From assembly GCF_037975245.1 (NCBI RefSeq), contig NC_092574.1:2633001-2697000 (forward strand): a stretch of DNA of 64,000 nt. The letters run 5' to 3'. Below the pieces are notes generated by a model that searched no databases, was not told where the DNA came from, and worked only from the letters and a program-made list of their open reading frames with translations. Source of the stretch: Apostichopus japonicus (Eukaryota > Echinodermata > Holothuroidea > Aspidochirotida > Stichopodidae). Made by a program: the position numbers and the translations under genes. Below are positions 1-12,900 of this stretch, in pieces; the first letter of the stretch is position 1; each line of letters begins with the position of its first letter.

Positions 1-2253
1 GTTGCCTCAAAATAAGAGCCGAAAATCAGTTATATAGCTCAGATTATAATTCCGAAAGAGCGCCACCACTTTTGTGCGGAAGTACATTCTCGAAATAGCG
101 CTGCAAGTATCGTTTTTTCGTAACGCGTATGTCAAGAATTTGGTTGTATTTGCTTAGTTTTGACGATCGTTGCATTGAAAAAGACGAATCGCGCGTTTTC
201 ATGAAGTTTTAAACAGATTTTTGTTTCTCTTTCAGTTCATCGGTAACTGTTACAGAGATATTTGAAGCAAATATTTCTTCGTTAATTGCGTAGCCCCAAC
301 TGTAATAGCGCAGGCATTGTATGGCAGTTATAAGCCTAATATTACTAGGCCTACTTAATATTGGCATTGGCAAGTTCGCGATCATATGGAGTGTTAGACT
401 ACAAGGCTTTCACCAGCTAGGCCAAGGTTAGGAAAGTCGGTTGTTAGGAAGCGATTTCTACAGAAGTGTACGGTAGAAGGGCTAGGCCTACGCAATTACA
501 AGTACAACAATGGGTCACAGATATATTGAATTTGTGCATTGTGGCGGGGTAGGCAGAGGGTAGGGGGGAAGTGTGGAAAACATTGTAAAATTTCCCGCGA
601 ACACCCTGTCGATTTCCCGCCGGAGTTCGTGCAGCAAACACAATTAGCACGCGTAGCATAATGGCGTGGGGTAGTCCCCCGGTGGGGTCATGTGGTGGAA
701 CCCCTTGTGGGGGTCCAGAGGTTAACGCCCCGGAAAATTTGGCGCGTCTGGCGATAAAATATTCGCAGCTGTGGATGCAAAATACTGACAACTTTTTAAA
801 TTTTAATTGTCACGAAACTGATGAAAATTTTGAAATGACAAGTTAGAGTAGCCATATTTTGTTATAAAATGAAAGAGATCTATCTGTCTTACAATCATTA
901 AAAAGTTTAACTTAAAAAACATGCGATTTTATGAAACAACGTTCGGCAAAGCCCCATTCCTAGACTGCCTAACAATAGCTTGCACTATACTACAACTACG
1001 GTAGGCTACATTTTCCAAGGTATACCTTGCCAAACAACTGTGAGCTCATCCCCTGTCTAACACCTGTTGTTAACAATTTTTTGGCATGTTGCCAAGGAAC
1101 GTTTAATGGTCTAGAATTAATAACTTGTCAGTCAGTAAAGGTTCGGTTAAGTTATGAGAATTATTATCTTAGACGTTTAAGAAAAGTAGGTAAAATATGA
1201 TCCCCGTAACAGCTAGGTAAGTAAAACAGGCAACTGACTCCTCCGCATGAACAAGACAATCTATTCCACATGATACATGGAAGTAAACCTTGTAATCACA
1301 TGTTTAAGGTCACTTGGCATGATAAACTAAATGCTTAATATTGTTTCCATGTTCTTGTAGAAAACATAAACTTCGCAATATACAATTAGTTGTGTTTTTG
1401 TAGTTACGTGAGATCCGTAACCGACGAGGTGGTTAGGCTATTTGCTATACACTAAACTATGGTAGGATATTATTTTCTCCGTAATTTTGGAAATTCTAGA
1501 AAATACTTTTTCGCCGCTTAACACCAGATGTGTTCTTACGTTTTATTCATAATTGGGTGTACTTAGAGCCTTGATTACATGACATTAGTTCCATTTAGCA
1601 CGATATGCCAGTTTCGCGTGAATTTTTCGAAAGTTTTTTGCTCGATCTTTCGTAAAATTTGAAAGGTGTACCAGCTTACTTTTCGTACACAATTGGTTAT
1701 TTCTCTACTGATTTTCAGAGTTTTTTTTACAGTCAAGTGTATACGTTGTGCATTGAGTATAAACTTATCGCGAATGCAAGAAAACGATGCGGGGATTTCC
1801 AGCAGACAAATGTTTTCTTTGTGAGATTACTGAGTCTGTTGAATGGAATCCTGCACCTTAGAGGGAACACTGAACTGAAATTACATCATAATAAAGAAAA
1901 CGTTTACTGCTTAAATACAATATAAATTTGAAAGGATTAGATGCAGACTCGCCACGTTGTCGAACGGGGTAACAATAGGCGCTTCACAGGTCGCATACCG
2001 CTTGGTAATCCCTCAATCGTACCGCCATTCTTAAAAATCTTTTGTATGGATGCATGCTAAAGTTTGCAATTGTTACGTGATTTTCGGCAAGCAAATGTTG
2101 CGGTCTATTTCGGGAACAAAGTGATTTGAAGACGCGCCGTTGCGACTGCGTAATTGGCATTACAAAAACGGTTAAACTTATACGATGTACGGCAGACGTT
2201 TATCCGGCCGTTCGGTCGGTTAACCGGTTAACCGTTTAACCGTTACAGCCCTA
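1..2253 (+). mobile_element. Dispersed repeat / probable DNA transposon remnant, copy A
   Basis: CpG-bearing, AT-rich sequence. About 560-1900 aligns with 25265-26690 (same strand), and about 1070-1700 with the inside of the hAT element at 50690-51300 (opposite strand). Shared landmarks include ACGTGAGAT.CGTAAC, GAGGTGGTTAGGCTAT and CGCTTAACACCAGATGTG. The right edge ends in repeated GGTTAACC and CCGTTACAGCCCTA (about 2212-2253), which resembles a hAT terminus. The left end was not found and may lie before the window. It sits in the first visible KIBRA intron, or upstream of it. Confidence 0.6.
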
Positions 2254-5200
2254 ATGTACAACAAAGATTGACTCAGGGATGTGTTTCTTCTAAAATAAAA
2301 GTTTAGTTAAATTAGTTATATAAGCAACAGTAAGTTGAATGGTTGTCATGTTACAAATTTATGGTAGTGCCCGTAGTTGATCATTGATGTTGTACTGCTA
2401 TGAGATTGACACATAAATGCCTGATCTAGCAGACCTACTGTACATGAAGAATAGTTTGAAGGTGTTTGACAAAGTTGTACAACACAATGAACGAACATAT
2501 TTAGATATTGGTGGAGGGTTAGTTGGTAAACATTACAATGAATGTGTAAAGAATTAGGAATGTAATACATGTATAACCAGGCAAATATCGTTATTACATC
2601 GCCATGAACTAGGGTAAAATAGTAATCCTGAATATAGGAAGAAATTCAAGTTTGATGAATGAGAATGAGTTATGTAGGTACTAGTTTGCAAAATGTTTGT
2701 ACTTAATAACTTCGTTTACAGGTAAATACTGATATTATTTGGCCGGTATATATCTGTATTGAATTGTTGTCACACTGCCATGCCTTACTACTGTACCTGG
2801 TCCAAAAATTCACCTAATACATCAATCTCCATTTTCAGTTACATTTTGATTGGAAGTAATGACAGGGATACTTGAGTATTCTTCCTAAATGTCATCATTT
2901 GATGATACTTCCTTCTTTCTTGATGTCTTTATTTGATGTCTAAAATTTGATGAAAATATGTTTTATTCCGAAGAAAGTATGATAAAATGCAATTTGTTAA
3001 ACATGAAATGCGTATGGTGTATTTTAGCCATAGATACATCGTTTTGAAATACCTGCATACACATTTGCTGCAACAACCTTGATCTTTGTACTCTGTGCTG
3101 CTAACTCTCCTAAAGTAGAACCCTGAAGTATCAAATTGAGTTGAACAGTTATAACCAGATTAGAACAGAAACTTTCCCCTTGGATAGAAATGTCCATGGC
3201 CGAGTGCAAGTGTAACACTGTGGAGCCACATAAAGGCTGAAATTTTCTTGCAAGAGACTTTTTGTTTACAAAGTATCCCATTCTGAATTGTTGAAATTTT
3301 ATAACCCAACAAATGCTGCCAAAACTTCCTCAGTCACAAAAAAAAGCACATTTTTCAGCAGCATTTCTATGAATAACTCTGTCACAGTTTTTGAAATATT
3401 TTCTGCCTTGACTAGGCCATATGGTTTAAGAGTGCAACAAAGCAAATTACAGTTCATGGCTGTAACATCCCAAATGCATCAAATGGCTTGATCTGTGTAG
3501 CTAGATTGCTGGGATTATTAGTTTACACCTAGCTTTTTCATTGGGTTCTTAACGTACTGTAGATACTTTACAAGTCTGACTGGTATTTCCATTCCTTGAT
3601 TGTCCTTTGTCTGCTACACTTTTAGCGGTCTCATTAAATGCATTCAATGTGGCTACAGGGATGTTGTTATAGCAATTACATAAATTATAACAAATAATTA
3701 GAAACAATTCCAGTTCCTGATATTAATAATTTGGGAATCTGGTGATGACGCATATCTTTTCTGTTCCAATCCATTGTCCCTGTGGATTGAGCTCCCATCC
3801 CTCCACTGTACTGAATATTGAAGTTTGCTGGCAATGATAGCTGGTTAGGTCAAGTGGATTACATATATTGTACATGTTATGCAGTACTAGTAACCAACTG
3901 CATTCTATGCATCTGTAACTGAGTGCAACATATTGTCAAGTAATGATTCATGAAGCTGTCTGTAGAATTCCTCAAGTTGGCAAGTGAAATGTGTGGCATC
4001 GCCATTTGTCAGTGTTACAGTTAGAGATAAGTTAGTTTTAACTGCTTACTGTATGTATACATGTAATAGATATCATTTATATATGGTATAGGATATAGGT
4101 GTTACTTATTTTTCCTGAGTTAGCATGAGAGCACATGATACATGCCCCAACTCAAAGATACAGTAGCATGTAAACATTGCTTTTCGGAGACATGTACAAA
4201 CACCCTACACTCAACTTTTATCAGGCAGTGGAAGGCCTGGTTCAGTATGAATAGTGATAGTACCTTTGCTATAATCCAGTAACACCCAACCTAACATTAT
4301 AATTTAGTTTAACATCCCAACTGGCAAATTTGTGTGTTGTGTTTCTCTAATGATTTGGATTAATAGGGGCTGTGTTGGTATTTGGCAGTCTGCTTTACAT
4401 TTGCCACTCAAGGGTGGTATGTATCCAATTTCAAGATATGTTTTGTACTTTTATTGTGGTATCTTGTGGTAATGCAAAGAACTCAAATGAAATGAGAAAA
4501 ACATTTGAGTTATCTAAAATTGGTAACAACAGGAATGCTTGATAAGGACCCATAATTAGTGTGTGACTTTGACAGTAGTAGCCTTTGTTTTAAGACCAAG
4601 TTTTGTATTTAAGGTTAATTTCTTGGCCACTATGGCAGGCCACTGTAGCATGAAGGTTAAGAAGTCGCCTTCACATTCTTAGCATTCTTGTATTAAAGGA
4701 GTCCAAAGAGCAGAATATGCCCTAGAATGTAGATTAAAGGAGCTTTTGTTTACAGAGTTTCTTAGTTACCCATTCATGCATACAGTATGACTACTACTAG
4801 TATGGACTCTTCTGGATGCTTTATGTAGGGATGTGTTTGAGAGATGGATACACAACTGGACTAAATTAGTTATCAAAACTTCACCAAAGACTTAAAACTT
4901 CATGATGCAAAGTTGAAAGAATCTTTCTTGGTACTTTTGTGTAGTAAATAATCACACAGTCATGATGATTGCCCTCTTTTTTTGCCAAAAATATGACTTT
5001 CTACCATCAATGGTTTACTTGCCTTAGGCAGACAAGTAACCTAGATGCAGTAAAGATGGCGTAAATGTTTGTGTGTACAGTATGTGATGCCTTATCTTGT
5101 TAACAAGATATATCAACATATATGCAGATTGTCATGTGTGGCATGTTGCATATAATTAATGCAAGAGCCAATAACCCTGCTGGCTGAACATCATAGGAGC

Positions 5201-5259
5201 TCAGATACATGCATGGTAGGATTGTCTTATGTAGTGTAAAGTTTCTACACAATTTGGGA

Positions 5260-5770
5260 AAGGTCAGAGCTCATTCATGGTCACCTGGGGTTAAAACTTG
5301 AAATCCTTGTAAACATGATATCTCCAGATTGGAAAGTTTATTGGATCTCATAGTTTGGATGTGGCTTCCTTATTAAGATTGCAAGAACCAGTTAAGTTTT
5401 TGTGAAGGTCAAAGGTCATTTGGGGTCATCAAAGGCCACACTCTGTAAAGCCTTATAAACACGATTAACCAAGATAGGTTAGATGACATAGCATATATTG
5501 GGCATGTCTTTCTTATGGTGAGTGGGCTATTATTTTGGGTGGCGGTCAAAGGTCATTTGGGGTCTGCAGAGGTCCAAATGGTAGAAACCCATATGATAGT
5601 AAAATTGCTGCACAATTTTGTATAGGTAAAAGTTCATGAGGTTGTCAAACTCTACAAAATTTCTGAAGTTCAGGTCTCAATGAAGATGTCAAACTTATGC
5701 TGATTTGAATTCCCCATATGTAGTTGAACCTCCTTGGTGATTTAGGTGCTCAGGTCAAAGGCCGACATAG
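5260..5770 (+). repeat. AGGTCA-rich dispersed repeat
   Basis: Degenerate tandem of about 150-bp units with landmarks CTTGTAAACA.GATATCTC, AGGTCAAAGGTCATTTGGGG and CAGAGGTC. A perfect AGGTCA-A-AGGTCA lies at 5406-5418. Confidence 0.6.
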
Positions 5771-5969
5771 GTACATGCACATTGCAGTGTGAACTTCAGC
5801 CAGGGTTAGCTTGCAAACTACTCTTGTGCTGCATATGTAATATATTTAAAGGCAAGTAACCGCTGGGAGGGGTTTCCCTCTGTTTGGTTCCTTGCTGGAG
5901 CAAATGTTGAGATGATTCTTCTGGTATTTTATTTGCCCCTCTCCCCCTTTTGATGTTTACAATTAATCT

Positions 5970-6090
5970 GCTGAAATTGGTAGAGGTCAAAGAGCCTTTC
6001 TCATCACTTCAAGTCAGAAATGGTCACACTCGAAATTGTTCTGTGCAATTTTTGTTGAATGTTCTGATAACAAATGCTACAAGAATTAAC
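5970..6090 (+). repeat. Dispersed direct repeat, copy 1
   Basis: Contains CATCACTTCAAGTCAGAAAT, GGTCA.ACTCGAAATTGTTCT and ATGTTCTGATA. All recur in the same order at 8091-8215. Confidence 0.6.
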
Positions 6091-6897
6091 AGACATTTGC
6101 ATTGTTAATCAGTACTACATAGTTGTTAAGTCACAGGTTCACTTTATCCATACTGCTCAAATTGAAATAGGGCCTCTATCACTGGGTTTCTGTTTACCAA
6201 AAAAACCCTCTTAGTTATAGTGTAACATCATTTCAGACCATCATCTGTGTTAATGTAGTATCATATAGTATGGTCACGTAAAACATACCATTAGAAATGA
6301 CAAGCAGCGTATACTGAACTTAATGAAGAGAATTGTTAGCACTAAAGGCCAATAAGTAATCAATAGGGTGATTGAGAGGCTCACTCACCATTTCTTCAAG
6401 TTATTAACTATCTGTGAATACAGTAAAGTCAACTATTGGTATAAACAATGGATAGAAACAATTGTTTTAATCAGTTGAAGTAATTTGGAATGGCAAATCT
6501 ATAGAGTGTTTCAAGTCTTATTGCAACAATGTGAGTTTGGCAAATAGGCATCTGTACAATGTGGCTTGTGGTCCACCCAGGTTGGATTAATGGTCACAAA
6601 ATGAACCTGTGTTTGAAATTATTGGGAGATTGAATAGAATAGAGTACGTATGTGCTTGGTGAATATTACTTTGTGGTTTTTGGATTGAACAGTCTAAGCC
6701 ATAAACATTATTATTTACAAATTTGTAAAGTAAAAGAGGTTGTTACCTTAATCAAACATTCTTACTGTCCTAATGAAAACATGAAACCTTCTGCCTACAC
6801 ACTGCATGATTGTCAACATGTGTCTGTTTGATGCTGACTGTACAAGACCATCTGTTAAGTTTTCAATTATTGTTCTTTCTTGTCTTCCATTTTACAG

Positions 6898-6938
6898 GTT
6901 GAATAAACCAGACTCATTTTCAGAGTGCAATGGAGATC
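6898..6938 (+). CDS. WWC1/kibra-like: KIBRA exon 1 of window (WW1-WW2 linker)
   Basis: Reads LNKPDSFSECNGD after one leading G that completes a split codon. It aligns to the KIBRA linker between the WW domains (human RYTKPLTFADCISD). Acceptor tttacag and donor gtaagt are both strong. Entry phase shows that an upstream coding exon exists. Confidence 0.85.
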
Positions 6939-9900
6939 GTAAGTAACTCTTCCAACATATTTCAATGTAGTATGTAGACCTGTACAGTAACTCTTATTGA
7001 CTTACATCTTCAGTACCAAGGAAACATTGTTTAGACTGAGTAGTTAGGTATCCATTTTGGTTCTGTTTAAATAGAATGCCGACTGTGGCTTTTAACTTTC
7101 AACCCTGATAACTTAATATATTTTAAGGGAAGGAGATAGGATCTTGTGATGATAATGTCCTGTGCAGCTGACAGCCTGTGCAGGAATTCAATTTTGTGAT
7201 TGAGGACAAACAGGCATTCATGCACTTTGAATTTTGGGATACAGACAAGTCAAGGTGTCTTCCCACTGCCCATTTGATTATGTGGTAAAAATCAACTGTT
7301 TAGTTTGAAATCGTTTAGTTGTATTAATTACTGTAATTATTGCTTTATTACATTGACCTAAGTTTTAGGACAACCAGATTTAACGCTTGGACAACCTGAA
7401 TCAGACAGTAGTTCACAATCCCATGAAAAGCAGTCCTAACTAGTACCTTCATGTATGATTAATGTGTGAATACCATGGAGGAATGAATACTGTGCATGTA
7501 GTGGCAGGTGCCTGAAGCAGTGCTGTCAATTTGTTGGTTTAACTGTTTAAACAGTTGCTCCATACACCCCCTTTAAATGCAATCTTGTCAGGTTGCCAAG
7601 GGGATTCATCTGCCCAATTTGTGGAAATTACCAACCAAATCACATAGCAAATGACCACAAAGAGTATGGTGCTGATCCAAAACCTGGAGAAATAATCCCA
7701 GACAGTGGAGTAACTAGGACTAGTGCAGCAGCCTGTGCTGGGTAAAAGGTACAGGGCAAGAAAAATACCCACCCATCCACCAAAGCCTGCCCACTAAAAA
7801 AGTAAATATACTCGATACCCACCTAAATGGGGATTCAAAGAAATACTGGCCTTTTCTGTTGACAGTTAACAGATTATCAATAACGGAACCTGGGTGCTTG
7901 GCTCCCCCCCCCCCCCCCTTTGTATATAGTATTGTATACAACAATTTTGCCTAATGTGAGGTCTTGGGACTTTGTAGCAGAAAATGCTCATGATAGAAAG
8001 GCCATCTTTCTCGGACTGGAAAATTTTATCACCAATGTTGGAACACTTGTACTTAATTGTGAAACTGGCAAGTATGAAGTTTGTGCTTTTGCAATTGGTA
8101 GAGGTCAGTGAACCACTGGGCCTTTCTCCTCATCACTTCAAGTCAGAAATGGTCAAACACTTGAAATTGTTCTGTGCAATTGTTGTGGCATGTTCTGATA
8201 TAAATTGTGGCAAGTATTTACTATTCAAGATATCAAAGTCCATCAGCTTTCTGGTTAAAGTGTACAGCAAATACTGTACAGTGTAGAACCATTTCTGGTA
8301 TTCTTATCAGCTTAAAAAAGTTGTGCAGTGAAATACAAGCACAGAAATTCCTTGTCTTTATCATAATTCCATCTTTACTTAAACACCTGTTAGTGGAATT
8401 CAATATTTCTGAAATGTGAATAAGGAGTCAACATGTTTGCAATTAATATTTAATTCTGGCCAATCAATTTCAAGGCACATAGTCATTATGTATTCATGAT
8501 TCACTGCATATTCATCAGTATAAAAAAAGGAAATTTAGTTGTTAAATGTTCCATTCTGAGGCAAATGTAGGCTATAAATATGGTTTTAATTAGGTCTACA
8601 TGTAATGATGTTGTGATAATAACTTCTTTCAAGTAGTGATTGTGCAGTTCTTGCATTGGAATTTCATTAATTACATTTATTTAATTTGCTAGTCCCTTTT
8701 GTTAACATGTTTTCATAGTAGGCCAATTTTCTTGATTGTGCCCAAGTATTAAATTCCTCAAACAAATGCTGATGATACTTGCAAGTTTTGCTATTACAGT
8801 TTATTATGATAATGATGTTTTTAGTAGTTTATGTCTAACTGTTTCCTCTACAGAGCTACCATTTGGTTGGGAAGAAGCACATGACCCTGTGTTGGGATGC
8901 TACTACATCAATCATGTTAAACGTAAGTCACCTTAATGTTATTCCTAGAAAGGTTGAATCATGAACAGATGCTGTCTTTCTAGAGGAATCCAGTACATTT
9001 TTCTTTCAAGTCAGTACAGTAATGATATTCTTAATTCTTACCTGCCCTTGTTCTGTTTAATCTTCAAGTTACAGTTTCACAGGACATGAGATTTTGATCA
9101 TCAATTGTAAGATCAATGGTATCCTATAGAAAAGTGCTTTCAGTGAATTGCTTTCTGTTAATAATCATTTACATAACATAAAACTTGCTTCCTTAGAGAG
9201 CTACATTGTATGTTGGTGCATCTAATCCAGTTAAGATAGCAGTTGTGTCAATGCTTAGATTAATAGAGAACCCTTTCTTTACCATATCTTCTTTAGTTCA
9301 CTTCAGATTTACAGTAGCATTACACTCAGTAATCACAGTTTTGATCTATTCTTTGCCGCCCTTGCTCTAGAAGGGTAACACTGGTAAGATGCCTCACTGC
9401 ACATACAGTGGTCTTCTTGCCTGAAGAATCAATGACAGCCAGTGATCTTTATTTACTGACATCCATTTAAGCTGCTCAGCAAACAAACCACTTAAATCCC
9501 TGAAACAGTCCTATTTCAGTACATTACAAGTGCTGCAGGTTGCCAGCAGCATGATGTATTCATTGTACAATCTCTTAACAAGATCACATACATTTGTCAG
9601 GAATACAGCTTTCATCAAAATGCTCATAGTGGCATTGGCCATAGGCCTGATTCAGGAATTTTTAAAGCAACTTGTTGAGATATGATTTTTATCAATTTTT
9701 GGTATCGATGATAATCGTAACCTATGCAGTCATGCAGGCGGATGAGTGTGCTGTGTGTGTGTTTGACACCTTTCTTGTAAACACGATATCTCAAGAAGGG
9801 TAGCTTGGTTTAATCTCATATTTGGTGTGTAGGAGTAGCACATTAAGTAGAAGAAACCTATTGTTATGGGGGAGGTCAAATGTCACCAACCTTGTAAGCA

Positions 9901-12900
9901 CGATATTTCAAGTAGGGAAGCTTGGACCAATCTCATATTAAGTATGTAGTTGTGACACGTTAAGTACAAGAAGCCTATTGTTTTGATGGAGGTCAAACGT
10001 CATTTGGAGTCACCAGAGGTCAAATTGTGGAAACCTTGTTTTATAATCTACCGTATCTCCCACCGACTAGCCTATTAGATAACATGTGCGTTTCGCCTCA
10101 TGAGCATATCTCTGCTCTCTTTGTTGTAGTTTTCTGTCGTATTTTGCAATTGTCAAGATTCAGTGACAAACAAAATCTACAGGTATGGATGTAGTAACAT
10201 TGGGGAAATGATCAGGCGCCATTTACAAAAAATAACTGTTGCCACTTTAGATGTTTTAGAGCCAAACCAGATGCAAAATCTTGGGGACCAGGGGGATAAA
10301 AATCTCCCTGTGCCTGCTTAATGTACAGCTTGTAGGTGTACCACATTGAGTAGAACAAGCCTGTTGTCTTTGGTAGAGATCAAATTCAACCTATGTGTCC
10401 CAGTGATGTCGTATATTCATTTGTTCAAGTTTTCAGGCTTGTGTGTGCAGAAACATTGAAACTGTAATCTCCTATTTGGCATAAGATTTCTCTAAGTTGC
10501 TTGGGGAAGTTGGTCATCACATGTATCTATATCTTATTGACCAATGTTGATGTTTGGGTTTGAAACTTAAATGTAAAAGTTGGTTTATGTAAAGTATTAA
10601 AAGATATTTATTATTCCCTTTCCTCTTTGAAAGTCTCGGCATACTCATTGTATACATGTTTGTTTGACAAGTGATGAGAAATGAATAAAATTTGATGAGA
10701 ATTCTACTGTAATCTTTCCTGTAGAGTACAACCAGCTTGAAGATCCCAGGTCACAATGGAGAACCGAACAAAAGACTATGTTAGAAGATTATTTACATTC
10801 AGCCCAAGAAATCCGTGATGTGAAGGAGCAGCGACTACAGCTAGCTGAGAACGAGGTATGATGACTTAATGAAAGTTACATTTAATTCCCTAACAATTTC
10901 CACTCTTAACCACATTTACTCAAGCCACTATGTTAATGTACCTGCCAAATGATATCAACTAGTTTTTATTACCTACATAGGCATTGTGAACTTTTAGCTC
11001 ACAACTCATGCATAAGGTATGTATGTAAACCACATAAGGCCAAGAGACATTCTGTTCATGGTCTTTCTCATGATTTTAATATTTGTTGTGACATTAATTT
11101 ACTGCTTGCTTATTTTCATTGAAATATTGAAAAATTTCTTGGGGGGGGGGGGGTTGTTGCGGAGCAAGTATAACCTGACTTAGTTGAAATATTGTATCAC
11201 TGAAGACCATGTTCCATTGACAGCATTCACCTTTGAGAATGCAATGGTAAAAATGGTGCCTCCTCATTAGACAGTGGGAAATATGATCTCAGAATGATGG
11301 GAAGGTCAAATGTTCATGTACTACCTAACTGGTGAGCGTTGATTGAGATCTGAGAATGGAAGCAATATCAGATTTGTATGTTCCCACAGTGAAGAGTGTA
11401 ATATTGTACTCATAGGAGGAGAGTAGATGGAGGAGGATTCAAGGTTTCAAGTACTGTAAATGTATAGTGCAGTGTATTATGCCAGGCTCTGAACAGGCCT
11501 GTTGTCTCTGCCTCTTTCTTGCAGTCTCACTACAACTTCTTAAGGAAGGTAGTTTGGTAATGCAGGTCATGGTTGTAGGTCAAGAACTGGTTTGTCCACT
11601 CAAGGAAGTGGATTTCCCTTCTGGGGTCTGATTCTCTCATTAGATTTCAGATTTGAATGCATCCTCTGTATGGATGTGTAAAAGAGAGGTAATACACGTA
11701 GGAGTAGTGTGGTAATTGTAATCCTTTGCCTATGTGAACTGACTTGATTTTGCTCTTTATATTGACAGGTTCAACATCTTGATAAACAGTTGAGTGAGTG
11801 GCATTCCAGAACAAGTTGTAAGTGGATTGTCATTTTCCATACTTAAAGTAGTTTGAAATAAAAGATCTGCCAAACACTTCACCTCGTGTGCTGGAAGTTT
11901 TGTTTGTTGACTGCTTGTCAGCAATATTACATTTCATCCATGCTAACAGGGCATCCTTGTTTGTTCTTTTCATGAGATGCTTTGGGTAGTAGTAGATGGT
12001 TTTCACAATAAGGTTGTAGCCTAGAATAGGCTGGACTACATAGGATGACAGGCTTTCTGGTCACTTCGCCCAACAACCATTTCGCCCAACCAGCCTGGTC
12101 ATTTTGCCCAACCAGCATGGTCATTTCGCCCAACCAGCATGGTCATTTCGCCGAACCTTTTTTTTACTAATATTCAGTCAGAATAATATTACTTTTTCTA
12201 TTTCACTAGTTCAATTTGATTTATTTTGGGTTTTTGGTAGGTAAATAAAGTGAGGTCCGCTCGATATCGATCGGAGTCTAAGCAGTTATTTCGGGTATAA
12301 TGGGAGGATTACACTACTTTAGGCGGTTACACATACAATGGAAGTTATTTTATTACACAAACAAAGGGGAATCGGTGTGGAATAATATCACCTTTTCTAT
12401 TTCACTAGTTCAATTTGGTTTATTAATCCACAGCTATTGTTCTGCTGACTTTGGTCAAGCATTTATCAAGTCCGCCAGGCATTAATCAAGGGTATTATTC
12501 ACAGCAGTTAGGTGTTTATCTAGTTCTACATAGTGTTAATTTAATGTTTTACAAACAAAGGGGAATCGGTCTCCATAAAAACCTATCAAACCTAACCCCT
12601 AAAACACTGATCCATCTTACTGACTAACAATTCCCGAACGTTTCCTTATTAAATTGAAGAAAAAATTAAAACATAAAACCCGTCCGTAATATTGAAGTAC
12701 TATATTTAATCAATGTTACCACTGTATCAATGTAACCACGTATGTAATCACATATGAAATCAATTTAACCACGACTTCAAGTTTCCTTAATAATCGGTTC
12801 GTATCCCGTAACGTTAACAATTCCCGAACGTTTACTATCAAACCTAACCCCTAAAACACTGATCCATCCTCAAGTTTCCTTAATATTCGGTTCGTGTCCC

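Larger units (their letters stand above)
2254..6897. other. Intronic or 5' flanking sequence of KIBRA
   Basis: AT-rich, without a coding exon I could recognise. It contains a copy of the AGGTCA-bearing dispersed repeat (5260-5770) and one member of a duplicated segment (about 5970-6090) that recurs at 8091-8215. I searched for a first WW domain here and did not find one. Confidence 0.6.

Noticed and set aside
1659-1925. 88-codon open frame in copy A
   Set aside because: Starts at a TTG and lies in a repeat. A diverged counterpart in copy B shares some peptides but is not conserved enough to call a gene.
7539-7944. Overlapping minus-strand frames with hydrophobic content
   Set aside because: Intronic, near a poly-C tract, with no recognisable family. 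Three overlapping frames suggest chance.
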